A stretch of 64,000 nt of DNA from assembly GCF_900103405.1 (NCBI RefSeq), contig NZ_FNHX01000004.1:473111-537110 (forward strand). The letters are read 5' to 3'. The DNA is from Polaromonas sp. JS666. Its GTDB lineage: Bacteria; Pseudomonadota; Gammaproteobacteria; Burkholderiales; Burkholderiaceae_C. Each line of letters begins with the position of its first letter. Within the stretch, counting starts at the first letter, position 1. Below, one piece after another: positions 28,641-36,862 of the stretch. The position numbers and the translations under genes were made by a program. The notes under the pieces were generated by a model, which searched no databases, was not told where the DNA came from, and was given only the letters and a program-made list of their open reading frames with translations.

Positions 28641-30037
28641 CCATGAACAGGCCGGTGACCCATTCCTTGAGGAAGCGGCTGCTCTGGTTTGTGCTCGCCG
28701 CGATCTTCCTGGCGGCACTATTGCAGGCGGCCACCGCCTACCGTGGCGCGCTGCAGCAGGCCGATTCAATGTTCGACGAGCACCTGCGGCAGATGGCGCG
28801 CTCGCTGCGCAGCGGCGTGCCCTTCAACTTCCCGCTGGACGAAGCCGACGCCGACGACCGCTTCGAGGTGTATGTGCAGATCTGGGGCCAGGACGGCACG
28901 CAGATCTTTCGCTCCACGCGCTCGGCGCTGCCGCCGCGTGCGGTGCTGGGCTTTTCCGACGTGGAGGCCCATGGCAACCGCTACCGCGTCTACACCCTGC
29001 AGACCGCGCTGCAGACGGTGCAGATCGCCCAGGACCTGGACGCGCGCTCGGCCCGCGCGCGCGCGCTGGCGGTGCGCGCCGTGCTGCCTTTTGTGTTCCT
29101 GACGCCGCTGCTGATGCTGGCCGTCTGGTGGGTCATCAGCCGCTCGCTGGCGCCGATTGAACGCACCCGGCGCCAGGTGGCGGGCCGGCGCGCCGACGAT
29201 TTGTCGCCGCTGGCCGCCGAAGGCCTGCCCGACGAGGTGCGGCCCCTGGTGGACGAACTCAACCTGCTGTTCAGCCGGGTGCGCGGCGCTTTCGAGGCGC
29301 AAAAACATTTTGTGGCCGACGCGGCGCACGAGCTGCGCTCACCGCTGACCGCGCTCAAGTTGCAGGCCCAGGCCCTGCGCCGTAACGGCGGCACGCCCGC
29401 CGAACACGAGGCCGGCATCGCCCGGCTCAACCAGGGCATAGACCGGGCGATACGCCTGGTCGAGCAGTTGCTGGTGCTGGCCCGCGAGGAAGCCGGCGAA
29501 ACCGCTGGAGCAACCGGCACGGGCCAGGCCGCGGCCGCCGCGCCCGTGGACCTGCAGGACGTCATCAAGCTCGCCGTGGCCGACGTGCTGCCGCATGCGG
29601 TGCACAAACAGATAGATCTGGGCATGGTCGCAGGCCCCGCCCTGCCGCGGCCGCCACAGGTGACGGGCCAGGCCGAGGCCCTGCGCGTGCTGCTGCGCAA
29701 CCTGCTGGACAACGCCGTCAAGTACACACCGGCCGGCGGCCGGGTCGACGTGTCGCTGGCCCCGCAGGACGGCGAGACCGTGCTCGCGGTGGAAGACAGC
29801 GGCCCCGGCATAGACGAGCAGGACCGCGAACGCGTGTTCGACCGCTTCTTCCGCGCGGCCCAGGAGGGGGACGGCGCCGATGCGGCCCCGCCCACCGGCA
29901 GCGGCCTGGGCCTGGCCATCGTCAAGGCGATTGCCGGACGGCACGGCGCCACGCTGGAATTGGTCCGCTCCGAACGCCTGGGCGGGCTCAGGGTTGAGGT
30001 GCGATTTCCGGTTACCCAGGATTCTGGCTCCGCTTAA
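28637..30037 (+). CDS. QseC/TctE-type sensor histidine kinase
   Basis: The protein has 466 residues. Two transmembrane helices (about 18-36 and 155-178) flank a periplasmic sensor domain of about 120 residues. HAMP-like linker residues follow, then HisKA with FVADAAHELRSPLTALK (phospho-acceptor His), N box NLLDNAVKYTP, and G boxes EDSGPGID and GSGLGLAIVKAI. The start overlaps the regulator stop. Its own TAA stop (30035-30037) lies inside the CTTAAG of the next gene's regulatory box, so the two features share bases. Confidence 0.95.
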   Translation: MTMNRPVTHSLRKRLLWFVLAAIFLAALLQAATAYRGALQQADSMFDEHLRQMARSLRSGVPFNFPLDEADADDRFEVYVQIWGQDGTQIFRSTRSALPPRAVLGFSDVEAHGNRYRVYTLQTALQTVQIAQDLDARSARARALAVRAVLPFVFLTPLLMLAVWWVISRSLAPIERTRRQVAGRRADDLSPLAAEGLPDEVRPLVDELNLLFSRVRGAFEAQKHFVADAAHELRSPLTALKLQAQALRRNGGTPAEHEAGIARLNQGIDRAIRLVEQLLVLAREEAGETAGATGTGQAAAAAPVDLQDVIKLAVADVLPHAVHKQIDLGMVAGPALPRPPQVTGQAEALRVLLRNLLDNAVKYTPAGGRVDVSLAPQDGETVLAVEDSGPGIDEQDRERVFDRFFRAAQEGDGADAAPPTGSGLGLAIVKAIAGRHGATLELVRSERLGGLRVEVRFPVTQDSGSA

Positions 30038-30065
30038 GCCCCGTCTAAGGCTGCATCCCCATAGT
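30033..30065 (+). promoter_or_regulatory. PmrA/QseB-type box and minus 10 upstream of the DegP-like gene
   Basis: CTTAAG-N5-TCTAAG lies at 30033-30049, then ten bases, then CATAGT at 30060-30065. The spacing to the minus 10 is identical to that in front of the regulator gene at 27922. This points to direct activation of the protease gene by the adjacent two-component system. Confidence 0.6.
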
Positions 30066-30111
30066 TAGGGCATTGGCACCAGGGAGTGCCATCAACCCAA
30101 GGAAGCACGCC

Positions 30112-31626
30112 ATGTCATCCACTGCATTGAAGAACACCCGGCTTGTCGCCGCATTGCTGGCCGCGGGCGCCATTGGCGGCGCCGGCGTCGGCGCGATCAA
30201 CATCCTGCATTCCGCCGCCACCGCCGCCACGCCGCCGGCCATCACGGCACCCGCCACGACCGGCGCGGCCCCCGTCCCCATGGCCCTGCCCGACTTCTCG
30301 CAGATCACCGAACGCTACGGCCCGGCCGTGGTCAACATCAGCGTGACCGGCACCACCAAGGTCCGCAATGAAGTCGCCCAAGGTGACGATGATGACGATT
30401 CGCCGTTCTCCGGCGACCCCTTCTTCGAGTTCTTCAAACGCTTCCAGCAGGGCCAGGGCCGCCCCGGCGGCCGTAACGGCGCCCCGCAGCAGGAAATGCC
30501 CACACGCGGCCAGGGCTCGGGTTTTATCGTCAGCGCCGACGGCATCATCCTGACCAACGCCCATGTGGTGCGTGATGCAAAAGAAGTCACCGTCAAGCTG
30601 ACTGACCGCCGCGAGTACCGCGCCAAGGTGCTGGGCGCCGACCCCAAGACCGATGTCGCCGTGCTGCGCATCGAGGCCAAAAACCTGCCCGTGGTCACCC
30701 TGGGCAAGGTCAGCGAGCTCAAGGTCGGTGAATGGGTGCTGGCCATAGGCTCGCCCTTCGGTTTTGAGAACACCGTCACCGCCGGCGTCGTGAGCGCCAA
30801 GGGCCGCTCGCTGCCCGACGACAGCGCCGTGCCCTTTATCCAGACCGACGTGGCCGTCAACCCCGGCAACTCCGGCGGGCCGCTCTTCAACACGCGTGGC
30901 GAGGTGGTGGGCATCAACTCGCAGATCTACACCCGCAGCGGCGGCTACCAGGGCGTGTCCTTCGCGATCCCCATCGACGTGGCGGCCAAGATCAAGAACC
31001 AGCTTGTGGCCACCGGCAAGGTCGAGCACGCGCGCCTGGGCGTGGCGGTGCAGGAGGTCAACCAGGCTTTTGCCGACTCCTTCAAGCTCGACAAGCCCGA
31101 AGGCGCGCTGGTCTCCAGCGTTGAAAAAGGCGGCCCCGCCGACAAGGCCGGCCTGCAAAGCGGCGACGTGATCCGCCGCGTCAACGGCCAGCCCATCGTC
31201 TCCTCCGGTGACCTGCCCGCCCTCATCAGCCTGGCAGCCCCCGGCGACAGCCTCAAGCTCGACGTCTGGCGCCAGGGATCGGCCAAGGAGATCAGCGCCA
31301 AACTCGGCAGCGCCGACGACAAAACCGGCCAGGTCGTCGCCAAGAAAGACAGCCCCAACCACGGCAAGCTGGGCCTGGCCCTGCGCCCGCTGCAACCCGA
31401 TGAAAAGAAGGAGGCCGGCGTCGACAGCGGCCTGGTCGTGGAGCAAGCCAGCGGCCCCTCGGCCCTGGCCGGCGTGCAGCCCGGCGACGTGCTGCTGTCC
31501 ATCAACGGCGTGCCCGTGAAAAACATAGACCAGGTGCGCGCCACCGTGGCCAAGTCCGAAAAATCCGTGGCCCTGCTGATACAGCGCGGGGACAGCAAGA
31601 TTTTTGTGCCGGTGAATCTGGGTTAA
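30112..31626 (+). CDS. DegP/MucD-like periplasmic serine protease (Do family)
   Basis: The 504-residue protein starts at ATG 30112 after AAGGAAG; the frame extends to 30073 without a good start. A hydrophobic signal segment (about 9-30) sends it to the periplasm. The trypsin-like domain has His151 (LTNAHVV), Asp181 (KTDVAVLRIE) and Ser254 (NPGNSGGPLF). Two PDZ domains follow, around 300-380 and 410-500 (LGVAVQE, GDVIRRVNG; GVQPGDVLLSING). An acidic Asp run and Pro/Gly linker near 100-130 precede the protease domain. It degrades or refolds misfolded envelope proteins. It lies just after the sensor kinase, with its own box-containing promoter. Confidence 0.95.
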   Translation: MSSTALKNTRLVAALLAAGAIGGAGVGAINILHSAATAATPPAITAPATTGAAPVPMALPDFSQITERYGPAVVNISVTGTTKVRNEVAQGDDDDDSPFSGDPFFEFFKRFQQGQGRPGGRNGAPQQEMPTRGQGSGFIVSADGIILTNAHVVRDAKEVTVKLTDRREYRAKVLGADPKTDVAVLRIEAKNLPVVTLGKVSELKVGEWVLAIGSPFGFENTVTAGVVSAKGRSLPDDSAVPFIQTDVAVNPGNSGGPLFNTRGEVVGINSQIYTRSGGYQGVSFAIPIDVAAKIKNQLVATGKVEHARLGVAVQEVNQAFADSFKLDKPEGALVSSVEKGGPADKAGLQSGDVIRRVNGQPIVSSGDLPALISLAAPGDSLKLDVWRQGSAKEISAKLGSADDKTGQVVAKKDSPNHGKLGLALRPLQPDEKKEAGVDSGLVVEQASGPSALAGVQPGDVLLSINGVPVKNIDQVRATVAKSEKSVALLIQRGDSKIFVPVNLG

Positions 31627-31642
31627 ATCAAACCTCGAGCGC

Positions 31643-31671
31643 GCGGCCCCTGGCGTGTTGCCCGGGGCCGC
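31643..31671. terminator. Hairpin between convergent genes, possible bidirectional terminator
   Basis: Arms GCGGCCCC (31643-31650) and GGGGCCGC (31664-31671) form an eight-pair GC stem with a 13-base loop, 17 bases after the protease stop. The far arm touches the methyltransferase stop codon. There is no T tract on either side, so efficient intrinsic termination is uncertain. Confidence 0.4.
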
Positions 31672-32318
31672 TAGCCTTCCTGCCTGAAGGCAAGCCGGGT
31701 CCAGGTGACGTCAGCGGCAACATTGCCCGGCAGCAATGACCCGGTCTGGGTATTCAGCACGGCCTTAAGCCCATGCTGGCGCGCAAGCGCCATCGTCTCC
31801 TCCCCCGACACCTCAAACATGCGCCGCCCCGAGGGAATGGGCCCGTGCCTGAGCGACAGCAGCATAAGCCCGCCCGGCGCCAGCAGCGACACCAGCCTGG
31901 GCATGCCCGCGCGGCGCTCCGCCTCGTCAAGGTGCATCCACACCGCGCTCAGCATGACGACGTCAAAGCGCTGCCCACGCGACAGCACAGCCTCCAGCCC
32001 GGGCAGGACATCGTCCAGCCATTCGATCAAGGGCGAAGGGTGAAGCCGCATGGCCGCCGTGCGGAATTCCGCAGTCGGCTCCACAGCCAGGACGCTATGC
32101 CCTTGCTCCGCAAACCAGGCCGCATCCACACCTGTCCCCGCCCCTATGTCCAGGATGCGGCTTGGTGTCGTTGGCAAAAGATGCAGCGCGACCTCGTGGC
32201 GTTTGCCAAAGGGAATGGATTCGTACTGGGGAATCAGCACCTCGGCTTGCTCGGCGTAGCCTTGGGTGCCTGGGGGGATGATGTTGTGGCCAATGGCCTT
32301 CAGTGTTCCGGGTTTCAT
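31671..32318 (-). CDS. Class I SAM-dependent methyltransferase
   Basis: The protein has 215 residues. The SAM motif is ILDIGAGTGVDAAWFAEQGH (about 55-74), with VEPTAEF as the acidic ribose-binding loop and LAPGGLMLLSL as motif III. This is the Methyltransf_11/25 type. Substrate cannot be predicted; it is a soluble enzyme. It lies eight bases after the 154-residue gene, so the two are probably co-transcribed. It converges on the DegP-like gene. Confidence 0.85.
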   Translation of the reverse strand: MKPGTLKAIGHNIIPPGTQGYAEQAEVLIPQYESIPFGKRHEVALHLLPTTPSRILDIGAGTGVDAAWFAEQGHSVLAVEPTAEFRTAAMRLHPSPLIEWLDDVLPGLEAVLSRGQRFDVVMLSAVWMHLDEAERRAGMPRLVSLLAPGGLMLLSLRHGPIPSGRRMFEVSGEETMALARQHGLKAVLNTQTGSLLPGNVAADVTWTRLAFRQEG

Positions 32319-32326
32319 GTTTCAGC

Positions 32327-32791
32327 CTAACCACGGGCTTTAAACGCCTCAACCAAAGCATAAAGCCGCCCCAAGGCCTGAGGCAACTCCGGCTCTGCCT
32401 CCAGAACATCTATCCTGTACCTCACAAGATGGAACTCGGCCTCGGTCCTGATTTTTCCCCGTGCCATAACTTTTTCCAGACGGGCAGTCTCAAGGCGCAG
32501 GAATTCGGGATACTCCGCCGTGATCGCGTCGTGCAACGCCTTTGAAACCGCCCCACGCCACTGGCTATCCACCTCGCCAATCAAATGCGGCATGTCCCTC
32601 AATCCCTGCTCCAGGCCGGAGACGACCTGTGAACTTGTGGGCTTGGCACCTTGTGGACGGGCTTCGGCAACAAAGGTTGGAACCCCGGTGGCGACCAGCG
32701 CGAGTTCCCAGGCCTTTTCATCCGGAATGGCGGTAATGGCCTGCGCAAAGCGTGCATAGGCCGCCAAGAGTTTTTCTGATTTTGTCGCCAA
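32327..32791 (-). CDS. Hypothetical soluble helical protein
   Basis: The protein has 154 residues from a TTG at 32791 (ATKSEKLLAAYARF follows); no strong ribosome site is visible. It is predicted mostly alpha-helical with no signal or membrane segment. I recognise no family. It sits between the 198-residue hypothetical gene and the methyltransferase on the same strand and probably shares their transcript. Confidence 0.55.
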   Translation of the reverse strand: MATKSEKLLAAYARFAQAITAIPDEKAWELALVATGVPTFVAEARPQGAKPTSSQVVSGLEQGLRDMPHLIGEVDSQWRGAVSKALHDAITAEYPEFLRLETARLEKVMARGKIRTEAEFHLVRYRIDVLEAEPELPQALGRLYALVEAFKARG

Positions 32792-32863
32792 GTTATTTTC
32801 TTGCGCAGGAAGCCACGGGATGGCGTGACGGCATTCGAAATCCAGTTGCTCTCAAGGGAGGAG

Positions 32864-33457
32864 TCAGGCTTCATCCGGCCGAAACCGGATGTCATGGGCG
32901 CAATGGTAGCGGCCATCAGGATCGCCGGCCCTCAACGCGTAGACCTTCTCCCATGTGGAATCCCAATCAGCCTCCCCGGTAAGAGCCACACCCGGGTAGG
33001 GGCCCGAACCTTGCTTGAAGACGCGCCAGATCGGAAGATCGGTAGCGGCTGCGGATTCAAAAAATGCATCGGTGAAAGTGGAGAACCAGCCGGAATCCAT
33101 ACCGAGCGACTGATCGGCAAAGCCGGCGAGCCCCACCAGGCCCCACGGGCGGCCGGGCCCGAATCCGTACTCGCAGTATGCGATGCCCGTGGATGAGCGG
33201 ACGTGGTCCAGTACTGACCAGCAGGGGTAGGCCTCATCATCTTCCCCGTAGTTCCACGGTCGTAAAACGGCCTTCGGCTCCACCAACAAGCTTCGGATAT
33301 GTTGGACAACACGCGCGTCGCGGATGCCGGCGAGTTCGTTTTCGACCAATGTTTGTAACCGGGCAGGGGTGACTGTCACGCTGAAACCTGTTGTTGGAGG
33401 TGGCCGGCGCCCGTCAGGACGTGGTTGAAGCTCTATGTATAAAACCCGCATTTTCAT
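32864..33457 (-). CDS. Hypothetical protein, about 198 residues
   Basis: The start is uncertain: ATG 33457 (MKMRVLYIELQP), ATG 33451, or GTG 33379 (VTVTPARLQTLVENEL). None has a clear ribosome site. The body is aromatic-rich (WNYGEDDEAYPCW, CEYGFGPGRPWG, DSGWFSTFTDAF) and ends in CAHDIRFRPDEA. It looks soluble and globular. No catalytic motif or family recognised. It is the first gene of the three-gene minus-strand group ending with the methyltransferase, and divergent from the YihY/BrkB gene. Confidence 0.6.
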   Translation of the reverse strand: MKMRVLYIELQPRPDGRRPPPTTGFSVTVTPARLQTLVENELAGIRDARVVQHIRSLLVEPKAVLRPWNYGEDDEAYPCWSVLDHVRSSTGIAYCEYGFGPGRPWGLVGLAGFADQSLGMDSGWFSTFTDAFFESAAATDLPIWRVFKQGSGPYPGVALTGEADWDSTWEKVYALRAGDPDGRYHCAHDIRFRPDEA

Positions 33458-33571
33458 CCAGCGGCATGGTCGGCCCGGTTTTGTCGCGCACGCGCCGCGT
33501 TTACCCACGCAAATCCCTGTATTTCCCAACACGTCGGCGGAAACCCCCACAGCCCCCGCTATATTCCCCGC

Positions 33572-34429
33572 ATGGCAACGACGAGCACAAGCAGCAGCAG
33601 AAACCCCGGCGGCCTGATCAGCCGGCTGCTGCGGCGTGGCCGGGAGGAGCGCTTGCCGCAGGCGGCGGGCGGGCTGACCTTCACCATGGTGATGTCCATG
33701 GTGCCTTTGCTGGCGCTGAGCTTTGCGCTGTTCGCGCGCATCCCGGCCCTGCATGCGGCCGGGGATGCGATACGTGAGCACTTGCTGCGCGGCCTGCTGC
33801 CGGACGGCATTGCGCGTACGATGCTCAAGCACCTCGCTCAGTTCGCGGGCAATACAGGCGGCCTCACGCAAGTCGGCTTTGCATTGCTGCTGGTGTCGGC
33901 GCTGGCGCTGCTCATGAGTGTGGAGACCACGCTGAACCGGATCTGGCAGGTCAAAAAACCGCGCCCGCTGCTGCGCCGGCTGGGCCTGTACCTCGGCATG
34001 CTGCTGACCGGCCCTGTGCTGATAGGCGCGAGCCTGTGGGCCGCGTCCTATCTGGCGACGGCCTCCAGCGGGCTGCCGGTGGCGCGGCCCGGCTGGCTGC
34101 CGCATGCGCTGAACATCGGGCCTATGGCGCTCAGCGCCGCGGGTTTTGCCTGCCTGTTCCGCTTTGTGCCGCACACCGTGGTGCGCTGGCGCGATGCGAT
34201 CGCGGGCGGCCTGCTGGCCGGTGTCGCCTTCGAGCTCGGCAAGCAGGGCTTTGCGATCTACCTGGCGAATGTGCCGACCTACCGCACGATTTACGGTGCC
34301 TTCGCGCCGCTGCTGGCTTTCCTGCTGTGGGTGTATTACTCGTGGCTGGTCACGCTGGCCGCCGCGCTGCTCAGCGCCAGCCTGCCGCGCGGCGGCTCGC
34401 AGGCCACACGGCGGCTTTCACGCGCGTAG
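33572..34429 (+). CDS. YihY/virulence factor BrkB family membrane protein
   Basis: The protein has 285 residues and about six transmembrane helices. Family features include the AAGGLTFTMVMSMVPLLALSF helix near 31-51, the LNRIWQV motif near 122, and ELGKQGFAIYLANVPTYRTIYGAFAPLLAFLLWVYYSW region near 220-260. Despite old labels (tRNA-processing RNase BN, serum resistance), the family is now regarded as uncharacterised membrane proteins. Start ATG at 33572 lacks a strong ribosome site. Confidence 0.88.
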   Translation: MATTSTSSSRNPGGLISRLLRRGREERLPQAAGGLTFTMVMSMVPLLALSFALFARIPALHAAGDAIREHLLRGLLPDGIARTMLKHLAQFAGNTGGLTQVGFALLLVSALALLMSVETTLNRIWQVKKPRPLLRRLGLYLGMLLTGPVLIGASLWAASYLATASSGLPVARPGWLPHALNIGPMALSAAGFACLFRFVPHTVVRWRDAIAGGLLAGVAFELGKQGFAIYLANVPTYRTIYGAFAPLLAFLLWVYYSWLVTLAAALLSASLPRGGSQATRRLSRA

Positions 34430-35197
34430 GTTTCCAGCCACAGCCGTTCTTTTCGGGCCGAATTGCGGGGCACAAGGCTTTACCATTGCCGCATGAAAAC
34501 CACTTACATCCTCGGCGCCATCCTGGCCTGCAGCGTGATCGGAACTTTGGTCGGTGGCCGCGGCGTCAAGACCGGCATGCTGGTGTTGACGGCGCTGCTG
34601 TCGCTTTACGGCCTGTTTCGCCTGCTCGGCTAAATCCCTGAGGCGGCCCAGCCAAGGGGCGCCGGCCTCCGCACCACGGCACACCCCGCTGGCCACCAGA
34701 CCGGTGACGGCCAGCATGGCCGCGGTATGAAGCACCAAGGCCGCGAACGCCAGTGCCAGTGGGCCCACGCCGTCTATCCCGGCCAGCGATGCCTCTCCCG
34801 CGCACAGCGGCACCAGTGCCGGCACCAGCATCAGGCCCGCGCCCTGCGCGCCGGCCATCATGAAGGACCACAGCGCCAGGCCGGCATGGCCCGCGGGTGC
34901 GCGTGCCGCCCTGGGCGCACGGCCCCACAGCTGAAGCACGACACAGGCCGCCAGCAGGCCGCCCGCGAGCATCTGCAATGCAAAGCGGTCCATGGCGACG
35001 CCCCACACCACCGCGCCGGCCACCAGCGCAATCGAGGCGACATGCCCCACGGCAACAGGCCACAGCGCCCGCAAGGCCTGCGCGCGGTCGTGTGAACGCA
35101 GGCCCCAGGCGGCGGCGCAAGCCCAGCCGTTGGCGGGATTCAGCCCATGCAGGGCACCCATGCCGGCCACCGCCAGCCAGGGCCAAAGGCTTGCCAT
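34418..35197 (-). CDS. Uncharacterised multi-pass membrane protein
   Basis: The protein has 259 residues. The first 180 form about six hydrophobic helices, with GMGALHGLNPANGW at the start. The final 70 residues (from AEQAKQAVKRQQRR) turn polar and low in complexity, and overlap a small plus-strand ORF (34493-34633) and the end of the BrkB gene. The natural C-terminus may be shorter, with the tail created by a late frameshift. It is 25 bases downstream of the DUF899 gene and on the same strand. No function assigned. Confidence 0.6.
   Translation of the reverse strand: MASLWPWLAVAGMGALHGLNPANGWACAAAWGLRSHDRAQALRALWPVAVGHVASIALVAGAVVWGVAMDRFALQMLAGGLLAACVVLQLWGRAPRAARAPAGHAGLALWSFMMAGAQGAGLMLVPALVPLCAGEASLAGIDGVGPLALAFAALVLHTAAMLAVTGLVASGVCRGAEAGAPWLGRLRDLAEQAKQAVKRQQRRQHQHAGLDAAATDQSSDHAAGQDGAEDVSGFHAAMVKPCAPQFGPKRTAVAGNLRA
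34493..34633 (+). CDS. Small membrane protein of 46 residues
   Basis: ATG 34493 to TAA 34631-34633 encodes MKTTYILGAILACSVIGTLV and continues GGRGVKTGMLVLTALLSLYGLFRLLG. The composition is that of two short membrane helices joined by a basic turn, typical of a genuine small membrane protein. It follows the BrkB gene by 63 bases. It overlaps the antisense C-terminal tail of the membrane gene at 34418-35197; both can be real only if coding on both strands is tolerated. There is no clear ribosome site. Confidence 0.45.
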   Translation: MKTTYILGAILACSVIGTLVGGRGVKTGMLVLTALLSLYGLFRLLG

Positions 35198-35221
35198 GGT
35201 GTTTTCGCCTACCCTGCCCGC

Positions 35222-36010
35222 TCAGGCTTTTGCGCCGCAGCACGAAGCCGCTTCGGGCGCGGGCGTGAACACAGCCTGGGACTCGTAGCGGTCGTGGTGG
35301 CGCACCCAGTCCATTTTGTAAAAGCCGTCATGCTCGTCGCGGCCCTTGGGCGTGAGGTCCAGCATGTTGTAGGTGCCCATCATCACTTCCACACCGCGGC
35401 CGTAGGTGGAATAGGTGTGGAAGACCCGGCCCTCGCCGTCCTTGTAGAACAGGCTGATGCCGGGCGCTTCCTCGGCCGGGAATTCCGTCATGCCGTAGTT
35501 GTAGTTGACGATGCCGTCGACGCGGTCTTGCGGCCTGAAGCTCACATGGAAGTCGTAGTTGAAGTCGCTGCCGTTGGACGACACCCAGGCGAACTGCCAG
35601 CCCATGCGCCGGCGAAAGCGCTCAATCTCGGGCAGGGTCGCGCGCGAGACGGCCACAAACGTCACGTCGCGGTGCTCCAGGTGGACCTGCATGCCGGCCG
35701 TGTGGTCGGCCATGTAAGAGCAGCTCGGGCAGCCCTGCTCCCAGCCCGGGCCGAACATAAAGTGCTGCACCATCAGCTGGCGCCGGCCTTCAAATAGATC
35801 GGCCAGCGAACGTTTGCCTTGGGGCGTGTCGAAGACGTAGTTCTTCTCGATCTGGACCCAGGGCAGCGCGCGGCGCTCGCGGGCGACCTGGTCGCGCAGG
35901 CGTGTCAGTTCCTTCTCCTGCGCGAGCAGGGTTTTGCGCTCGGCCAGCCATTGGTCCCTGGGCACAATGGCATGGTTCACGGTACTGGTTTCTGTGTTGG
36001 CTGTGCTCAC
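35222..36010 (-). CDS. DUF899 family thioredoxin-like protein
   Basis: The 262-residue protein starts at GTG 36010 (VSTANTETSTVNHAIV), six bases after AGGAGA. The upstream frame to 36085 has no such site. Family motifs are RRALPWVQIEKNYVFD, GRRQLMVQHFMFGPGWEQGCPSCSYM (with CPSC, a likely redox pair) and GISLFYKDGEGRVFHTYSTYGRG. The end ASCCGAKA adds two more cysteines. The fold is predicted thioredoxin-like; the biochemical role is not established. No redox partner is evident nearby. Confidence 0.9.
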   Translation of the reverse strand: MSTANTETSTVNHAIVPRDQWLAERKTLLAQEKELTRLRDQVARERRALPWVQIEKNYVFDTPQGKRSLADLFEGRRQLMVQHFMFGPGWEQGCPSCSYMADHTAGMQVHLEHRDVTFVAVSRATLPEIERFRRRMGWQFAWVSSNGSDFNYDFHVSFRPQDRVDGIVNYNYGMTEFPAEEAPGISLFYKDGEGRVFHTYSTYGRGVEVMMGTYNMLDLTPKGRDEHDGFYKMDWVRHHDRYESQAVFTPAPEAASCCGAKA

Positions 36011-36149
36011 GGTGTTCTCCTGAGTTTTTCGTGGGTCAATGCGCTGCCCGACCCGTGCTGGTTCCGGGTGCGCTCGTTGTGGCACTAAGGCCGGGGAAAC
36101 TCTCAGCGCAAGGGCTCTGCCTGCCTTGCGCGCTGCGTTCTATATCGCT

Positions 36150-36818
36150 TTACGCCGCCTTGGGCCGCCGCACGGCGCGGACCTTGCCGCTCTTGCCGCC
36201 GCCCGCGTAAAACAGCTCGGCGCCGTCGGACTCCAGCCCGCTGACGCCCACGCCCTGCGGCATTTCGAGCCGCGTGATCACGGCGCCGCTCTGGGGGTCT
36301 ATGCGGCGTATCTCGCTTTCGTCGCCCTCCCAGGTGCCGTGCCAGAGTTCGCCGTCCACCCAGGTCACGCCGGTGACGAAGCGGTTCGATTCAATCGTGC
36401 GCTGGATGGCGCCCGTCTTGGGGTCTATCTGGTGGATTTTGCGGTCGCGGTACTGGCCCACCCACAGGCTGCCTTCGGCCCAGGTCAGGCCCGAATCGCC
36501 GCCGCCGCCAGGCGCCGGGATGGTGGCCAGCACCTTGCCGCTGGCCGGGTCTATCTTGGTGATGCGCGACTCGGCGATCTGGTACAGGTATTTGCCGTCA
36601 AAGGCGGTACCGGCGTCGCCCGCGCAGTCCAGCGTGCGCGTCTGCTCGCCGCTGGCCGGGTCGAAAGCGATCAGCTGGCTGCCCGCGGCCGCCCAGACGC
36701 GCTGGCCGTCATGGGTGACGCCGGCGATGTCGTTGATGCCGGGGAAGCCGTATTCGCGCACGATCTCGGCGGGGCGCGCCTTGGGCTCGGGGGCTTGCTT
36801 GAGGGTCTTGCTTGTCAT
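36150..36818 (-). CDS. Beta-propeller protein (glutaminyl-cyclase/virginiamycin-B-lyase-like)
   Basis: The 222-residue protein starts at ATG 36818 (MTSKTLKQ) after AAGGAAG. Repeated units such as FDPASGEQTRTLD, IDPASGKVLATIP, IDPKTGAIQRTIE and IDPQSGAVITRLE mark four to five propeller blades. The protein has no signal peptide, so it is cytoplasmic. Related proteins include Vgb-like and glutamine cyclotransferase-like propellers; I see no catalytic residues proving either. It lies 44 bases after the HTH regulator gene, probably in one unit. Confidence 0.7.
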   Translation of the reverse strand: MTSKTLKQAPEPKARPAEIVREYGFPGINDIAGVTHDGQRVWAAAGSQLIAFDPASGEQTRTLDCAGDAGTAFDGKYLYQIAESRITKIDPASGKVLATIPAPGGGGDSGLTWAEGSLWVGQYRDRKIHQIDPKTGAIQRTIESNRFVTGVTWVDGELWHGTWEGDESEIRRIDPQSGAVITRLEMPQGVGVSGLESDGAELFYAGGGKSGKVRAVRRPKAA

Positions 36819-36862
36819 CGTGCTTCCTTGTCGCGCCGTCCATCGACGCCATGGAGACAACT

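Noticed and set aside
32864..34174. 436-codon version of the hypothetical gene ending at 32864
   Set aside because: Its upstream part runs antisense through the YihY/BrkB gene; the start must be near 33379-33457.
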